Below are positions 6,795-7,699 of a stretch of 7,699 bases of DNA, one piece after another (positions within the stretch are counted from its first letter, which is position 1; the number at the start of each line of letters is the position of its first letter). The notes below the pieces were generated by a model. That model made no database searches, was not told the DNA's origin, and saw only the letters and a program-made list of their open reading frames with translations. The position numbers and the translations under genes were made by a program. This DNA comes from Hyphomicrobiales bacterium (GTDB lineage: Bacteria > Pseudomonadota > Alphaproteobacteria > Rhizobiales > Aestuariivirgaceae): contig JALWJW010000041.1 in assembly GCA_026996935.1 (NCBI GenBank), positions 1 through 7,699 on the forward strand, in the 5' to 3' direction.

Positions 6795-6827
6795 TTACAC
6801 ACTGATCGGTAAGATTCCGATCCCCAT
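6795..6827 (-). CDS. Possible 10-aa leader peptide before the DUF882 gene
   Basis: On the - strand an ATG (6827-6825), preceded by a GGGGA site five bases upstream, opens MGIGILPISV and stops at TAA (6797-6795), two bases before the TTG start of the DUF882 gene. Because that TTG lacks its own ribosome-binding site, translational coupling would explain how it is used. The inverted repeat at 6804-6822 lies inside this frame. The evidence is only spacing and sequence; short frames like this arise by chance. Confidence 0.2.
   Translation of the reverse strand: MGIGILPISV
6804..6822 (-). other. Inverted repeat in the DUF882 leader
   Basis: GATCGG (6804-6809) and CCGATC (6817-6822) form a 6-bp stem with a 7-base loop, 12 bases upstream of the TTG start at 6792. 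The loop edge contains GATTC (6813-6817), a GANTC sequence of the kind methylated by CcrM in alphaproteobacteria. It could be a leader hairpin affecting translation or a dyad operator. Confidence 0.3.
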
Positions 6828-6952
6828 CAATTTCCCCGTGCTTTCGTTCCCTTTGTTATTACTAGAATAGAACTACAACACTTCGACATTGACCACAAGA
6901 TTGCGGCACAGTTTAGGCAACATTTACTTGCATAAAGTTTGCACTAATATGC

Positions 6953-6968
6953 TTAATCAGCGGTTAAC
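6953..6968 (-). promoter_or_regulatory. CtrA-type binding box upstream of the DUF882 gene
   Basis: Read on the + strand, TTAA (6953-6956), seven bases, then TTAAC (6964-6968) matches the CtrA consensus TTAA-N7-TTAAC exactly. It sits in the 210-base gap between the transpeptidase and DUF882 genes, about 160 bases upstream of the DUF882 start. CtrA is the cell-cycle master regulator of alphaproteobacteria. A second TTAA (6976-6979) follows after eight bases and forms the dyad TTAACA-N4-TGTTAA (6964-6979). I could not identify convincing -35/-10 boxes, so whether it activates or represses is open. Confidence 0.5.
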
Positions 6969-6983
6969 AGCTATGTTAAAGTT

Positions 6984-7000
6984 CTATTTATTATAAATAG
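6984..7000 (-). other. AT-rich hairpin after the L,D-transpeptidase stop
   Basis: CTATTTA (6984-6990) and TAAATAG (6994-7000) form a perfect 7-bp stem around TTA, two bases after the transpeptidase stop codon on the - strand. The stem is AT-rich and no T-tract follows, so it is not a convincing terminator. Read-through into the DUF882 gene is therefore possible. Confidence 0.3.
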
Positions 7001-7002
7001 GG

Positions 7003-7698
7003 TTAATTTGAAGCGATTGCAATAAGGTTCAAAGCTTTGTCTAACTGGCGGTCACGGCCGTACACATCACCATAATAATGTACTTTGCCGTTTTGGTCAG
7101 CCCAGGCTGTAAAATAAGTAAGATAAACCGGTATACTTTTCTTTAGCCGTACCGAAGCGTTTTTCCCCGCCGAAACTTTACGATCAATTGTTGATCGTTT
7201 CCATCCCAAGACTTTTTCTGCAAACGTCAAAGGATCTTTCACCCGCACACAACCATGGCTAAACGCCCGCTGAGGCCGCAAGAAAAGCGATTTCGATGGC
7301 GTGTCATGTAAATAGATTGCATGTTTATTGGGGAATAAAAATTTAATTCGCCCCAAAGCATTGCGCGAACCTGGAGGTTGACGAACAGAAAAAGGTACCC
7401 GTGATCCCCCGTAATTATTCCAGTCAATACTACTTGAGCTTACTTTTTTGCCACGACGATTATAAATTTCAAACCCTTTGGCATCCAAATAACCAGGATT
7501 AGCCCTTAAACGCGGCAGCATTTCTTTGGTAACAATAGACTGCGGCACCCCCCAATATGGGTTAAATACCACTATTCTCATCTTATCGATAAAGAAGTTT
7601 GTCTGATTTTTCGGCTTACCAACAACAACACGGGTCTTCCAGACCTGACGGCCATTTTCAACAACCTGTAAATTAAACGATGCCTGATTAACAAAAAT
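7003..7698 (-). CDS. YcbB-type L,D-transpeptidase (YkuD domain), N-terminus outside the window
   Basis: The frame runs to the window edge on the - strand; codons upstream of the ATG at 7581 read IFVNQASFNL...KTRVVVGK, typical of this family, so that ATG is internal. The visible 231 residues are most of the catalytic YkuD domain. Key residues in this fragment are H131 (YLHDTP) and the HGCVRV motif with H148 and the nucleophile C150 (Cys codon at 7249-7251). VVFNPYWGVPQSIV, soon after the start, marks the YcbB/LdtD branch, whose members are usually 500-600 residues with a signal or anchor and a peptidoglycan-binding domain. The enzyme should act in the periplasm, joining meso-diaminopimelate residues of tetrapeptide stems into 3-3 cross-links. 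It lies 210 bases upstream of the DUF882 gene on the same strand, the same pairing as ldtD-mepK in E. coli. The C-terminus is at 7003; its promoter lies outside the window. Confidence 0.92.
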   Translation of the reverse strand: MFVNQASFNLQVVENGRQVWKTRVVVGKPKNQTNFFIDKMRIVVFNPYWGVPQSIVTKEMLPRLRANPGYLDAKGFEIYNRRGKKVSSSSIDWNNYGGSRVPFSVRQPPGSRNALGRIKFLFPNKHAIYLHDTPSKSLFLRPQRAFSHGCVRVKDPLTFAEKVLGWKRSTIDRKVSAGKNASVRLKKSIPVYLTYFTAWADQNGKVHYYGDVYGRDRQLDKALNLIAIASN

Positions 7699-7699
7699 A

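Noticed and set aside
6872..6910. TTGACC on the + strand as a possible antisense promoter toward the transpeptidase gene
   Set aside because: No acceptable -10 box lies at 16-18 bases, so it is a chance hexamer.
7003..7581. Reading the L,D-transpeptidase as a complete 192-residue protein starting at ATG 7581
   Set aside because: The frame stays open to the window edge and the extra 39 residues are typical YkuD-domain sequence, so the gene is cut by the window rather than short.

Overview
The window looks like chromosome of a moderately low-GC alphaproteobacterium, most likely in or near the Hyphomicrobiales (Rhizobiales). This is inferred from protein style: a GcvT-containing FAD oxidoreductase, a DUF882/M15A-type murein hydrolase with a long Pro/Arg-rich tail beside a YcbB-type L,D-transpeptidase, and an exact CtrA-type box (TTAA-N7-TTAAC). 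No rRNA, tRNA, CRISPR array, phage or insertion sequence is visible. There are five protein genes, two of them cut by the window edges.

Left part (1-1620): the C-terminal half of a dimethylglycine/sarcosine dehydrogenase-like enzyme on the + strand, then about 400 bases without a convincing gene. That stretch holds a long imperfect hairpin (1396-1445), a weak 38-codon ORF, a TTTACGT direct repeat and a possible promoter.

Centre (1621-4288): a PAS-GGDEF-EAL protein on the + strand. Its GGDEF signature is degenerate (SGSKF) and its EAL domain keeps the residues expected for a c-di-GMP phosphodiesterase. After the EAL domain comes an acidic, Gln/Asn/Pro-rich tail of nearly 300 residues. A strong intrinsic terminator ends the gene and probably also serves the convergent gene.

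Right part (4344-7698, all - strand; transcription order is right to left): a YcbB-type L,D-transpeptidase (N-terminus outside the window), a secreted DUF882/MepK-like peptidase, and a YbbO-like short-chain dehydrogenase. The first two form a likely functional pair: L,D-transpeptidases make 3-3 peptidoglycan cross-links, and the E. coli relative of the peptidase (MepK, encoded next to ldtD/ycbB) cleaves them. The gap between them carries the CtrA-type box, suggesting cell-cycle control of the peptidase. A clear terminator separates the peptidase gene from the SDR gene, and its U-tract ends only two bases before the SDR ribosome-binding site.

I found no clearly new multi-gene system. The items most worth a second look are the CtrA-type box in the cross-link remodelling pair, the long tails on the EAL and DUF882 proteins, the hairpin upstream of the EAL gene, and the terminator placed against the SDR start.
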